Source of the DNA: an uncultured Oscillospiraceae bacterium
GTDB taxonomy: Bacteria; Bacillota; Clostridia; Oscillospirales; Oscillospiraceae
Reading direction: 5' to 3'
Assembly (NCBI GenBank): GCA_900751035.1
Contig: CAADSF010000127.1
Span: 1-12,807 of the forward strand
Length of the DNA: 12,807 nucleotides
In this document: one piece after another, positions 6,671 to 12,807 of the stretch
How positions within the stretch are numbered: position 1 is the stretch's first letter
How the letters are laid out: the number at the start of each line of letters is the position of its first letter
Translations under genes and position numbers: made by a program
Notes under the pieces: generated by a model
Told to the model about the DNA's origin: nothing
Database searches by the model: none
What the model saw: only the letters and a program-made list of their open reading frames with translations

Positions 6671-6708
6671 CAGTTAAATCCGATGATTTGCCGCAATGCC
6701 CCCACCTG

Positions 6709-7854
6709 TCAACGCAGGCTTCGCACGTATTCGGACGGCGTCATGCCGGTAACGGTGCGGAACTGGCGGGAGAAATGCTGCTGGCTGGAAAAGCCGAGCT
6801 TTTTTGCAATCTCGCCCATGGACAGCGTCCCGCGGCGCAGAAGAAGCTTGCTTTCCTCGATGCGGATCTTTGCGATATATGCGCCCGGCGAGATACCGAG
6901 CTGCGAGCGGAACAGGCGGTGCAGATACGTCGTGCTGATGTGCGCCTCGTCGGCCAGCGCCTGCAGGCTGAGCTTTTCCCCGGCCCGCGCGGAGACGAGC
7001 TGGACGAGCCGGTCGACAATGCGCCGCTCGGTGTGGCTGGTTGCGGGCAGGGGCTGCGCGGCGCCGGCGGGCTGCTGACGCTCCATGCCGCGCAGCAGGT
7101 CGGCCAGCAGCAGCTTCAGAAGACTCTCCACGCAGTCGTATGCGTAGCTCTCCGCGCTGTACGCCTCCAGCATCTGCCGGACAAGCTCAATCTGCCGGGA
7201 AGACAGTCTGAGCGCCCGGCCAGTCAGGCGCGAGCAGGGGAGCTCCGCCGCGCGGAACGATACGGTCAGGAAGCTGACCGGCCGGTCGGCATACTGCATA
7301 TGCCAGACGTTCCGCCCGATGAGCATCAGCTGCTGCTGCCGCAGCAGCACGTCCGCGCCTCCGGCCAGATTGTGCAGCTCGCCCCGGTCGACATAGACCA
7401 GCTCAAACGCCTCGTGCTGCTCGCCGCGAAAATAGAAATCGCTGGCGCATTCCTGATAGAAAAACGTGTAAAGCTGCTCCAGCTTCAGTTCGCTCCCCGT
7501 GCCGGAGAATTCCTCCGCCGGATGGCGCGCGAGAAGCTGTAAAAGCCCCGGCTGCTGCGCACGGCAGTCGACCTCGCAGCCGCTGCCGAGCGCCGCGATG
7601 GAGAACCGCACGCCCGGCCGCAGCGCAAGCACCCGGTCGAGATAATAGACGCTCCGCGCGTCCTGCTCATAAATCACCAGCAGCGGCATCCCCGAAACGT
7701 AGTCCAGCACGACCGGCCCGTCCGCACGCAGCTCCCTGACGGCCTCGCCAGGCCGAATCTGCCAGCGCTCCGTGTACGGCAGCGTCTGCGGGCCTGCGGA
7801 GAGAATTTCGCCGAACGGCTGTACCTGTGCGGCGGAAAGATTTTTGATCTGCAA
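6709..7854 (-). CDS. AraC-family transcriptional regulator with extra N-terminal region
   Basis: 381 residues. The C-terminal ~100 residues form the AraC DNA-binding domain: first helix-turn-helix near 295-318 (LSLQALADEAHISTTYLHRLF), second near 344-368 (SMGEIAKKLGFSSQQHFSRQF), then the family hallmark TGMTPSEYVRSLR. Residues about 142-190 (EAFELVYVDRGELHNL...LLIGRNVWH region) look like the cupin ligand-binding domain usual in this family. Residues 1-120, starting VQPFGEIL, are additional; typical AraC sugar regulators are 270-310 long. I chose a TTG start at 7854 because GAGGAGG sits 7 nt upstream and no ATG fits better. The gene diverges from the amino-sugar operon across a 165-bp region holding a phased direct repeat, so it most likely activates that operon in response to an amino sugar or its phosphate. 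Ligand unknown. Confidence 0.92.
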   Translation of the reverse strand: MQIKNLSAAQVQPFGEILSAGPQTLPYTERWQIRPGEAVRELRADGPVVLDYVSGMPLLVIYEQDARSVYYLDRVLALRPGVRFSIAALGSGCEVDCRAQQPGLLQLLARHPAEEFSGTGSELKLEQLYTFFYQECASDFYFRGEQHEAFELVYVDRGELHNLAGGADVLLRQQQLMLIGRNVWHMQYADRPVSFLTVSFRAAELPCSRLTGRALRLSSRQIELVRQMLEAYSAESYAYDCVESLLKLLLADLLRGMERQQPAGAAQPLPATSHTERRIVDRLVQLVSARAGEKLSLQALADEAHISTTYLHRLFRSQLGISPGAYIAKIRIEESKLLLRRGTLSMGEIAKKLGFSSQQHFSRQFRTVTGMTPSEYVRSLR

Positions 7855-7861
7855 ACAACCG

Positions 7862-7868
7862 CCTCCTC
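7862..7868 (-). promoter_or_regulatory. Ribosome binding site supporting the TTG start of the AraC gene
   Basis: GAGGAGG on the minus strand lies 7 nt before TTG at 7854. There is no in-frame ATG or GTG near this site, so the rare TTG start is the best choice. A TTG start may keep regulator levels low. Confidence 0.75.
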
Positions 7869-7876
7869 AGCTTCCT

Positions 7877-7905
7877 TTTTACCATAATTTCGCCCTATGG
7901 ACAAC
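7877..7905 (-). promoter_or_regulatory. Possible promoter of the AraC gene
   Basis: On the minus strand TTGTCC is followed by 17 bp and TAAAAA, each four of six to consensus. It lies directly upstream of the AraC ribosome binding site, which would give a leader of only about 20 nt. It also lies next to the 21-bp direct repeat, so the same sites could control both directions. The match is weak. Confidence 0.3.
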
Positions 7906-7908
7906 TGC

Positions 7909-7949
7909 TTTTTCAAATCCTGCCTGAATTTTATCAAATTCTGCACAAA
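7909..7949. promoter_or_regulatory. Candidate AraC-type operator: direct repeat with 21-bp period
   Basis: The 15-nt motif TTTTTCAAATCCTGC (7909-7923) recurs as TTTATCAAATTCTGC (7930-7944), 13 of 15 identical; over 20 nt the match is 15 of 20. The offset of 21 bp is two helical turns with both copies in the same orientation, the arrangement used by AraC-family dimers at adjacent half-sites. It lies between the divergent AraC gene and the amino-sugar operon, about 70 bp upstream of the kinase start. I see no good -10 box for the plus strand next to it, which is common at activator-dependent promoters. Confidence 0.65.
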
Positions 7950-7979
7950 TCCGAAAAACCGGTTGTCTTCCGCGCCGGG

Positions 7980-8012
7980 GGAGGATAAGATGAAGAAAAG
8001 AAGAAAAAGGAG
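7980..8012 (+). promoter_or_regulatory. Two stacked ribosome binding sites for the NahK-like gene
   Basis: GGAGG at 7980-7984 is 5 nt before an in-frame ATG at 7990, and AAGGAG at 8007-8012 is 7 nt before a second in-frame ATG at 8020. The ten residues between them, MKKRRKRSNE, are very basic and unlike the kinase N-terminus. The second start fits the family better, but both could be used. Confidence 0.6.
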
Positions 8013-8019
8013 CAATGAG

Positions 8020-9114
8020 ATGAACGAGGCGCTGCTTGAGATTTTGCGCGGCTTCCGTCTGGACGCGGAGCCTGCCTCCTGCGAGCCGTATGGCTGCGGG
8101 CACATCAACGCGACGTATCTGGCCGCGACGGCCGGCGGCCGCCGCTATATTCTGCAAAAAATCAACCACCACACGTTCCGCGACGTAGCCAGCCTGATGG
8201 AGAACATCGCATCCGTCACGGCGTTCCTGCGTACCAAAACGGACGACCCGCGCGGCGTCCTGACGCTGGTCAAAACGGCGGACGGCGCGGACTATCTGCA
8301 CGCGCAGGGGGACTACTGGCGCGTGTATGACTTCGTGGAGGGCACGATCTGCCTGCAGCAGCCGGAGACGGACGCGGATTTTTACCAGAGCGCCGTCGGC
8401 TTCGGTACGTTCCAGCAGCTTCTGGCGGAGTTCCCGGCAGAACAGCTCCACGAGACGATCCCGAACTTCCACAATACCCCTGACCGCTACCGCGCGTTCC
8501 TTGAGACACTGGAGCGCGACCCCATGCGCCGGGCGGCGCAGGTTCAGCCTGAACTTGAATTTGCGCTTGCCCGGCAGTCTGAAATGGCCGCGCTGCAAGC
8601 GGCGCTGAACGCGGGCGAGCTGCCGCTTCGCGTCACGCACAACGACACGAAGCTCAATAATGTCCTGCTGGATGCAAAAACGCGCAGGGCTCTGTGCGTC
8701 ATTGACCTCGATACGGTCATGCCCGGCTCCAGCCTCTATGACTTCGGCGATTCCATCCGCTTCGGCGCGGCGACCGCCGCAGAAGACGAGCGCGATTTAT
8801 CCCAAATGGAGCTGAGCCTTGAACGCTTCCGCGTCTTTACGCGCGGCTATGTCCGTTCCTGCCCCGGCCTGACGCAGAAGGAACTCGAACTGCTGGGGCT
8901 TGGCGCGAAGACCATGACGATGGAATGCGGCGTCCGTTTCCTGACGGACTACCTCGACGGAGACCAGTATTTCGCCGTCCACCGGGATGGTCAGAACCTC
9001 GACCGCGCCCGCACCCAGTTCAAGCTGGTTTCGGACATGGAGAAAAAATGGGACGAAATGCAGAAAATTGTTGCTGAAGAAGCAAAAAGGAGAACTAAAT
9101 TATGCTGCACCTGA
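8020..9114 (+). CDS. NahK-like sugar kinase (APH/phosphotransferase family)
   Basis: Cytoplasmic kinase of 364 residues with the aminoglycoside-phosphotransferase/choline-kinase fold. Visible are a nucleotide-loop segment YGCGHINATY (24-33), the likely ATP-binding Lys in ILQKIN (K47), the catalytic loop THNDTKLNN with D209 and N214 (the HxDxxxxN pattern), and the metal-binding DLD (229-231) followed by TVMPGSSLYDFGDSIR. This motif set is that of N-acetylhexosamine 1-kinase, NahK, of bifidobacteria, which makes GlcNAc-1-P and GalNAc-1-P. Length also fits. I prefer the ATG at 8020; an upstream in-frame ATG at 7990 with its own ribosome site would add ten basic residues. The stop overlaps nagB by 13 nt. 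First gene of the amino-sugar operon. It might instead phosphorylate another amino sugar, or position 6; the lacto-N-biose phosphorylase that usually goes with NahK is not in view. Confidence 0.82.
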   Translation: MNEALLEILRGFRLDAEPASCEPYGCGHINATYLAATAGGRRYILQKINHHTFRDVASLMENIASVTAFLRTKTDDPRGVLTLVKTADGADYLHAQGDYWRVYDFVEGTICLQQPETDADFYQSAVGFGTFQQLLAEFPAEQLHETIPNFHNTPDRYRAFLETLERDPMRRAAQVQPELEFALARQSEMAALQAALNAGELPLRVTHNDTKLNNVLLDAKTRRALCVIDLDTVMPGSSLYDFGDSIRFGAATAAEDERDLSQMELSLERFRVFTRGYVRSCPGLTQKELELLGLGAKTMTMECGVRFLTDYLDGDQYFAVHRDGQNLDRARTQFKLVSDMEKKWDEMQKIVAEEAKRRTKLCCT

Positions 9115-9842
9115 ATATCATCAAAGTGAAGACCCCGGAGGAAATGGGTAAGGCTGCCGCCGACGAATTTGAAGCCGTCATCCACGCCAAGCCCGCCTGC
9201 GTCATTGGTCTTGCCACCGGCTCGACCCCGCTGCCGCTGTACCGCGAGCTGATCGCCCGCGAACAGGCCGGGCTGATCGATTTCAGCCGCGTGCGCTCGG
9301 CCAATCTGGATGAATACAAGGGCCTTGCCCCCGATCATCCGCAGAGCTACCGCCGGTTCATGCAGGAAAACCTGTTTGACCATATCTCCATCAAGCGGGA
9401 AAACACCATCGTCCCCGACGGCCTCGCCGCCGACATTCCCGCCATGTGCGAGGCGTACGAGCGGAAAATCGAGGACTGGGGCGGCGTGGATATCCAGCTG
9501 CTCGGCATCGGCCACGACGGCCACATCGGCTTCAATGAGCCGTGCAGCTATTTCCCCGTCATGACGCATGAGGTGCAGCTGACGGACATGACCCGCGAGG
9601 CGAACAAGCGCTTCTTTACCTCCATCGACGAGGTCCCGACCGCCGCCATCACCATGGGCGTCGGCACGGTCATGGCTGCGAAGAAGATCGTCATGGTCAT
9701 CACGGGCGCGGACAAGGCCGACATTCTCCATAAGGTCTTCTTCGGGCCGGTCACGCCGGAGGTTCCGGGCTCCATCTTACAGTTCCACCCCGATGTGACC
9801 CTCATCTGCGACGAGGCCGCGGCAGCCGGAATGCCGCAGTAA
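9102..9842 (+). CDS. nagB: Glucosamine-6-phosphate deaminase NagB
   Basis: Converts glucosamine-6-phosphate to fructose-6-phosphate and ammonia, feeding amino sugars into glycolysis. 246 residues, normal for the short Gram-positive form. Family motifs are intact: phosphate-binding LATGSTP (37-43), NLDEY with the catalytic Asp at 70, QSYRRFM (81-87), GIGHDGHIGFNEP (135-147) with D139, H141 and E146 of the ring-opening site, and VITGADKA near residue 202. The ATG at 9102 has AAAGGAG about 9 nt upstream, inside the end of the kinase gene, so translation is likely coupled. Compared with E. coli NagB it is about 20 residues shorter at the C-terminus, and I do not see evidence for the allosteric GlcNAc-6-P site. 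Confidence 0.96.
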   Translation: MLHLNIIKVKTPEEMGKAAADEFEAVIHAKPACVIGLATGSTPLPLYRELIAREQAGLIDFSRVRSANLDEYKGLAPDHPQSYRRFMQENLFDHISIKRENTIVPDGLAADIPAMCEAYERKIEDWGGVDIQLLGIGHDGHIGFNEPCSYFPVMTHEVQLTDMTREANKRFFTSIDEVPTAAITMGVGTVMAAKKIVMVITGADKADILHKVFFGPVTPEVPGSILQFHPDVTLICDEAAAAGMPQ

Positions 9843-9850
9843 GGACAGCT

Positions 9851-11224
9851 ATGCAGTATTTAGGCATTGAATATCAAATCAAAAACCTGCCAGCGCTGGA
9901 CCGCGCGTTTATCCCCTTCGGCGTCTGGGCCAGTGCGTACGAAACGGGCGCGGAGCGCCCGTTCAAAATCGCCGTCGAGCGCGAAAACGGTCTTGTGACC
10001 GTATGCGAGACGAGGCTGCGCGGCCCGGAATTTGCCGAGGCGAATTACCGCTATGCCGAGCGCTGCGTCAAGATGCTCCTGTGGAGCGTCGGCGGCTGGC
10101 GCGTGTACCTCTGCGGCGACGAAGAAATCGCAAAGCGGATGCAGGATGCGTACCGCGCGGGCGGAACGCGCGAATTTGATGTCGGCTTCATGCAGGACGT
10201 GTACGAGCGTCCGTTTGAGATTGTCCTGACGGACGAGGCAGGCTTCCCGCAGGCGCATGAGCAGACCAGAAAGGTCGGCGGCCATACGAACGGCTGCCGC
10301 ATCGGCTTTGACGCGGGCGGCTCCGACCGCAAGGTGTCCGCTGTCATAGACGGCGAGACGGTCTATTCCGAGGAGGTCGTCTGGCACCCCAAGACGAGCG
10401 AGGACCCGCAGTACCAGTATGACGGCATCGTCGCCGCTTTCAGAACGGCGGCGTCCAAACTGCCCCGCGTGGACGGCATCGGCGTATCCTCCGCAGGCGT
10501 GTTCATCGGCAACGCGCCGATGGTGTCCTCCATCTTCATCAAGGTTCCGCGCACCCGCCGCGAGGAGGTCAAAACGATCTACGACCGCGCGGCCAGAGAG
10601 CTTGGCGATGTGCCCATCGTCGTCGCCAACGACGGCGATGTGTCGGCGCTGGCAGGCTCCATGAGCCTCGGAGAGGGCTCTGTTATGGGCCTTGCCATGG
10701 GCACGAGTGAAGCGGTCGGCTATGTGAACGCTGAAAGCAATCTGCTTGGTTGGTTCAGTGAGCTCGCCTTCGCCCCGGTCGATTTGAACGAGAACGCCAT
10801 GCGCGATGAGTGGTCGGGCGATATCGGCGTCGGCTGCAAGTATTTCTCACAGGACGCAGTCTCCAAGCTGGCCCCCGCCGCCGGAATCGCGCTTTCTGAA
10901 AGCCTGACCCCTGCAGAAAAGCTCAAGGAGGTGCAGAAGCTGGCCGAAAGCGGCCTGCCGTATGCGCTGGAAATCTTCAAGTCCATCGGTGTGTACCTTG
11001 CCCATACGCTCTTTTTGTACGCACGGTTCTATGACATCCGGAACCTGATCGTGCTGGGCCGCGTGGCCTCCGGCGTGGGCGGCGAGCTGATCGTTTCCGA
11101 GTGCCAGAGGGTTTTGAAGGAGGAATATCCGGCGCTGGCGGAAAAGCTCCGCGTCATGCTGCCGGATGAAAACTTCCGCCGCGTCGGCCAGTCCATGGCC
11201 GCAGCCAGTCTGCCGGAGGTATGA
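9851..11224 (+). CDS. ROK/BadF-like sugar-kinase-fold protein with 150-residue N-terminal region
   Basis: 457 residues. From residue 151 on it shows the actin-like ATPase/ROK layout: phosphate-1 loop GFDAGGSDRK (152-161), GVSSAGVFI (211-219), candidate catalytic Asp in VVANDGD (258-263), second phosphate loop GLAMGTSEAVGY (280-291), and adenosine motif VLGRVASGVGGELI (401-414). The Cys-rich zinc site of classical ROK kinases (CxCGxxGCxE type) is absent; only an isolated Cys (C329) occurs in that region. Residues 1-150, with segments such as WRVYLCGDEEIAKRMQDAY, match no domain I recognise; they contain no helix-turn-helix, so it is not an evident ROK repressor. AAGGA overlapping the nagB stop precedes the ATG at 9851. 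Between nagB and nagA it is the best candidate for the GlcNAc 6-kinase that makes NagA's substrate. Function is inferred and not certain. Confidence 0.8.
   Translation: MQYLGIEYQIKNLPALDRAFIPFGVWASAYETGAERPFKIAVERENGLVTVCETRLRGPEFAEANYRYAERCVKMLLWSVGGWRVYLCGDEEIAKRMQDAYRAGGTREFDVGFMQDVYERPFEIVLTDEAGFPQAHEQTRKVGGHTNGCRIGFDAGGSDRKVSAVIDGETVYSEEVVWHPKTSEDPQYQYDGIVAAFRTAASKLPRVDGIGVSSAGVFIGNAPMVSSIFIKVPRTRREEVKTIYDRAARELGDVPIVVANDGDVSALAGSMSLGEGSVMGLAMGTSEAVGYVNAESNLLGWFSELAFAPVDLNENAMRDEWSGDIGVGCKYFSQDAVSKLAPAAGIALSESLTPAEKLKEVQKLAESGLPYALEIFKSIGVYLAHTLFLYARFYDIRNLIVLGRVASGVGGELIVSECQRVLKEEYPALAEKLRVMLPDENFRRVGQSMAAASLPEV
11215..11220 (+). promoter_or_regulatory. Ribosome binding site deciding the nagA start
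   Basis: GGAGGT ends directly before ATG 11221, which leaves only one base of spacing from GGAGG for that codon. The second ATG at 11227 has 7 nt of spacing, the optimum. The first ATG overlaps the upstream stop as ATGA and could still be reached by translational coupling. Confidence 0.7.
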
Positions 11225-11226
11225 GC

Positions 11227-12354
11227 ATGCTGTTCAAGAACGCGAATATTTTCATAGACGGAAGCTTCCAGCACGGCGCGTTCCGTGCGGAAAACGGAAA
11301 ATTTACGGAAATTCTGCGCACAGCACCCGATGAGGACGGCGTTGATCTGGGAAATCAGTATGTGATTCCCGGCCTCATCGACGTACACAACCACGGCAAT
11401 TCGGGCGCGGATTTTTCCGACGGCGCGTATGACGGCCTTGTCAAAATGGCGCGTTATCTCGCGAGAAACGGCGTGACCGGCTTCGCCCCCGCGTCCATGA
11501 CGCTTCCGTATGACGTGCTGGAAACGGCGTATCGGACTGCCGTCCGCCTCAGAAACGAGCAGCCGTCCGGCTGTGCCCGCCTGCTTGGCATCCAGATGGA
11601 GGGGCCGTTCTTCTCCGAAAAGAAAAAGGGCGCACAGAACGGCGCGTACCTGAAAAATCCCGATTTTGAAGCGTTCAAAGCGCTCTATGACGTGTCCGAG
11701 GGCCTTGTACGCATTGCGGACGTGGACGCGGAGATGCCCGGCGCGGTGGAATTCACGAAGCTTGCGAGCAGGCTCTGCACCGTCTCCATCGCGCACACCG
11801 ACTGCACGTATGAGCAGGCCGCCGCCGTCTTTGACGCGGGCGCGAGCCACCTGACGCATCTGTATAACGCCATGCCCGGCATCCACCACCGCAGGCCCGG
11901 CCCCATCGGCGCAGGCAGTGAGCGCGAAAGCGTAGCCGCAGAACTCATCTGCGACGGCCAGCACGTCCATCCCAGCGCCGTACGCATGGCCTTCAAGCTC
12001 TTTCCGGGCAGGATTTGCCTTATTTCCGACGCGCTGCGCTGCTGCGGTATGCCGGACGGGCAGTATACGCTCGGCGGGCAGGATGTTTTTCTGAAAAACA
12101 GCGTCGCGCGTCTTGCAGACGGCACGATTGCAGGCTCGGCCACGAATCTGTACGACTGTATGCGAAAAGCCGTGGAATTCGGCATCCCGAAGGAACAGGC
12201 GATCCTCTCTGCAACGCTTGTCCCCGCAAAGGAGCTTGGCTGCGAGGCTGAGACCGGCTCGATCTCCCCCGGCAAGCCGGCCGATTTCATCGTCTGCGAC
12301 GAGACGCTGCACCGAAAGGCCGTCTATCTCTCCGGCGTTCTGCTGGAGCCGTAA
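11227..12354 (+). CDS. nagA: N-acetylglucosamine-6-phosphate deacetylase NagA
   Basis: Removes acetate from GlcNAc-6-phosphate, giving the substrate of NagB. 375 residues from the start preferred on ribosome-site spacing (377 from the ATG at 11221). It is an amidohydrolase-fold enzyme with the metal pair HNH in GLIDVHNHG (54-56), QMEGPFFSEKKKGA with metal-ligand Glu 125, the metal His in SIAHTD (190), the metal His in SHLTHLYNAMPG (211), CDGQHVHP (242-249), catalytic Asp 268 in LISDALR, and the closing GSISPGKPADFIV strand. The HxH pair suggests the Bacillus-type binuclear site; E. coli NagA lacks it. Last gene of the operon, essentially touching the ROK-like gene and followed by a strong terminator. 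Confidence 0.95.
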   Translation: MLFKNANIFIDGSFQHGAFRAENGKFTEILRTAPDEDGVDLGNQYVIPGLIDVHNHGNSGADFSDGAYDGLVKMARYLARNGVTGFAPASMTLPYDVLETAYRTAVRLRNEQPSGCARLLGIQMEGPFFSEKKKGAQNGAYLKNPDFEAFKALYDVSEGLVRIADVDAEMPGAVEFTKLASRLCTVSIAHTDCTYEQAAAVFDAGASHLTHLYNAMPGIHHRRPGPIGAGSERESVAAELICDGQHVHPSAVRMAFKLFPGRICLISDALRCCGMPDGQYTLGGQDVFLKNSVARLADGTIAGSATNLYDCMRKAVEFGIPKEQAILSATLVPAKELGCEAETGSISPGKPADFIVCDETLHRKAVYLSGVLLEP

Positions 12355-12363
12355 ATACAATAA

Positions 12364-12397
12364 CCCCCGGACGTACCGTTTCAGGTACATCCGGGGG
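12364..12397. terminator. Bidirectional terminator between nagA and the EamA gene
   Basis: A 14-bp stem (CCCCCGGACGTACC, 12364-12377, against 12384-12397) closes a GTTTCA loop with one imperfect pair. In the minus-strand RNA that pair is a G-U wobble, so the stem is complete there. On the plus strand a U-rich tract follows after a short gap (12398-12425), suiting termination of the amino-sugar operon. It lies in the 56-bp gap between two convergent genes and probably serves both. Confidence 0.88.
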
Positions 12398-12410
12398 TCG
12401 TTTCATACTT

Positions 12411-12807
12411 TTATTTCTTTTTCCCGGCCCAGAGCTCGCTGAGGATCGTGGAGCCGAGGACGAGGACTGCTCCGGCCAGACCGGCAGGGGAGAGCGGCTC
12501 GTGCAGGACGAGGGCTGAGAGAATCAGGGCCGTGATGGGGTCGAGATAGCTCATGAGCGCGACGGTCTGCGTCGGCAGGCGCACCATCGCGCCAAAATAC
12601 ATTGCGTAGGGAATCGCCGTGTGCGTCAGCGACACCAGAAGCATCAGCCCGGCGGACAGCGCTGTCAGATGCAGGCCGGAGAAGCCGCCTGTCAGCGCCA
12701 GATACGGCACCATAACAAGTCCGGCCGCGCCAAGCTGCACGATGGTCTTGTCATATGCGTCCAGCGTGGTGAGCGATTTCCGGTTCACGGCGGTGATGGC
12801 GGCATAC
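12411..12807 (-). CDS. EamA-family (DMT) transporter, C-terminal part (5' end off window)
   Basis: The visible 131 residues are the C-terminal portion of a drug/metabolite-transporter protein. The reading frame stays open to the right edge (YAAITAV before the GTG at 12788), so that GTG is internal and not a start. Hydrophobic helices include GLVMVPYLALTGG, GLMLLVSLTHTAIPYAMYFGA and GLAGAVLVLGSTILSE. The segment VALMSYLDPITALILSALVLHEPLSPAG is the typical EamA repeat end with its YLDP and E-P-L motifs. EamA proteins usually have ten helices in two repeats and export amino acids, nucleosides or other small molecules; the substrate is unknown. It ends in a basic GKKK tail and converges on nagA, so it is unlikely to belong to the amino-sugar operon. 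Confidence 0.88.
   Translation of the reverse strand, partial: YAAITAVNRKSLTTLDAYDKTIVQLGAAGLVMVPYLALTGGFSGLHLTALSAGLMLLVSLTHTAIPYAMYFGAMVRLPTQTVALMSYLDPITALILSALVLHEPLSPAGLAGAVLVLGSTILSELWAGKKK

Noticed and set aside
5887..7542. Long plus-strand open frame of 551 codons opposite the DUF308 and AraC genes
   Set aside because: It runs antisense to two well-supported genes, starts inside the importer promoter and has an Arg/Gln/His-rich composition typical of shadow frames in GC-rich DNA. No domain is recognisable.
7957..7964. AACCGGTT palindrome upstream of the NahK-like gene
   Set aside because: Only 8 bp, expected by chance at this scale, with no second copy in the region.
11029..12390. 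Long minus-strand open frame of 453 codons opposite nagA
   Set aside because: Antisense shadow of nagA and the end of the ROK-like gene; it passes through the terminator hairpin and has no recognisable motif.

Overview
The window is GC-rich bacterial DNA (coding parts look close to 60% GC) with tightly packed genes, strong GGAGG-type ribosome binding sites and frequent short gene overlaps. The gene families (BMP lipoprotein importer, binuclear-type NagA, NahK-like kinase, DUF308 protein, EamA exporter) and the 'GTAGGGGCGG...CCGCCCCTAC' intergenic palindrome suggest a gut Clostridia of the Oscillospiraceae/Ruminococcaceae type. That placement is inference from gene style; there is no rRNA or other phylogenetic marker here.

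Left half, minus strand (5940 down to 1): a nucleoside import and breakdown operon. From a near-consensus sigma-A promoter (TTGACA, 17 bp, TACAAT) the order is BMP-family lipoprotein (5854-4637), double-NBD ATPase (4402-2822), first permease (2829-1669), second permease (1676-717), and a nucleoside hydrolase (706-1, cut by the window edge). Lipoprotein, ATPase and two permeases are the full set of parts of a BmpA/YufNOPQ-type importer. The hydrolase would split the imported nucleoside into base and ribose in the cytoplasm. The last four genes overlap by 8 nt or nearly abut. The lipoprotein gene is instead separated from them by 234 bp holding two stem-loop repeats, so it may be expressed at a different level.

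Middle, minus strand (7854 down to 6007): an AraC-family regulator with an extra N-terminal region, followed by a six-helix DUF308/HdeD-like membrane protein.

Right half, plus strand (8020 to 12354): a four-gene amino-sugar operon divergent from the AraC gene: NahK-like sugar kinase, NagB, a ROK/BadF-type sugar-kinase-like protein with an unexplained 150-residue N-terminal region, and NagA. NagA and NagB take GlcNAc-6-phosphate to fructose-6-phosphate, and the two kinase-like proteins are candidates for phosphorylating N-acetylhexosamines. A 15-nt motif repeated directly at a 21-bp interval in the divergent intergenic region is a good candidate operator for the AraC protein. A bidirectional hairpin terminator separates nagA from a convergent EamA-family exporter cut by the right edge.

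No RNA gene, CRISPR array, insertion sequence or phage gene was seen. The most notable observations are the phased operator repeat, the ROK-like protein with no visible zinc motif, the paired palindromes with compensatory base changes, and the TGACA-N6-TGTCA dyad over the importer promoter.
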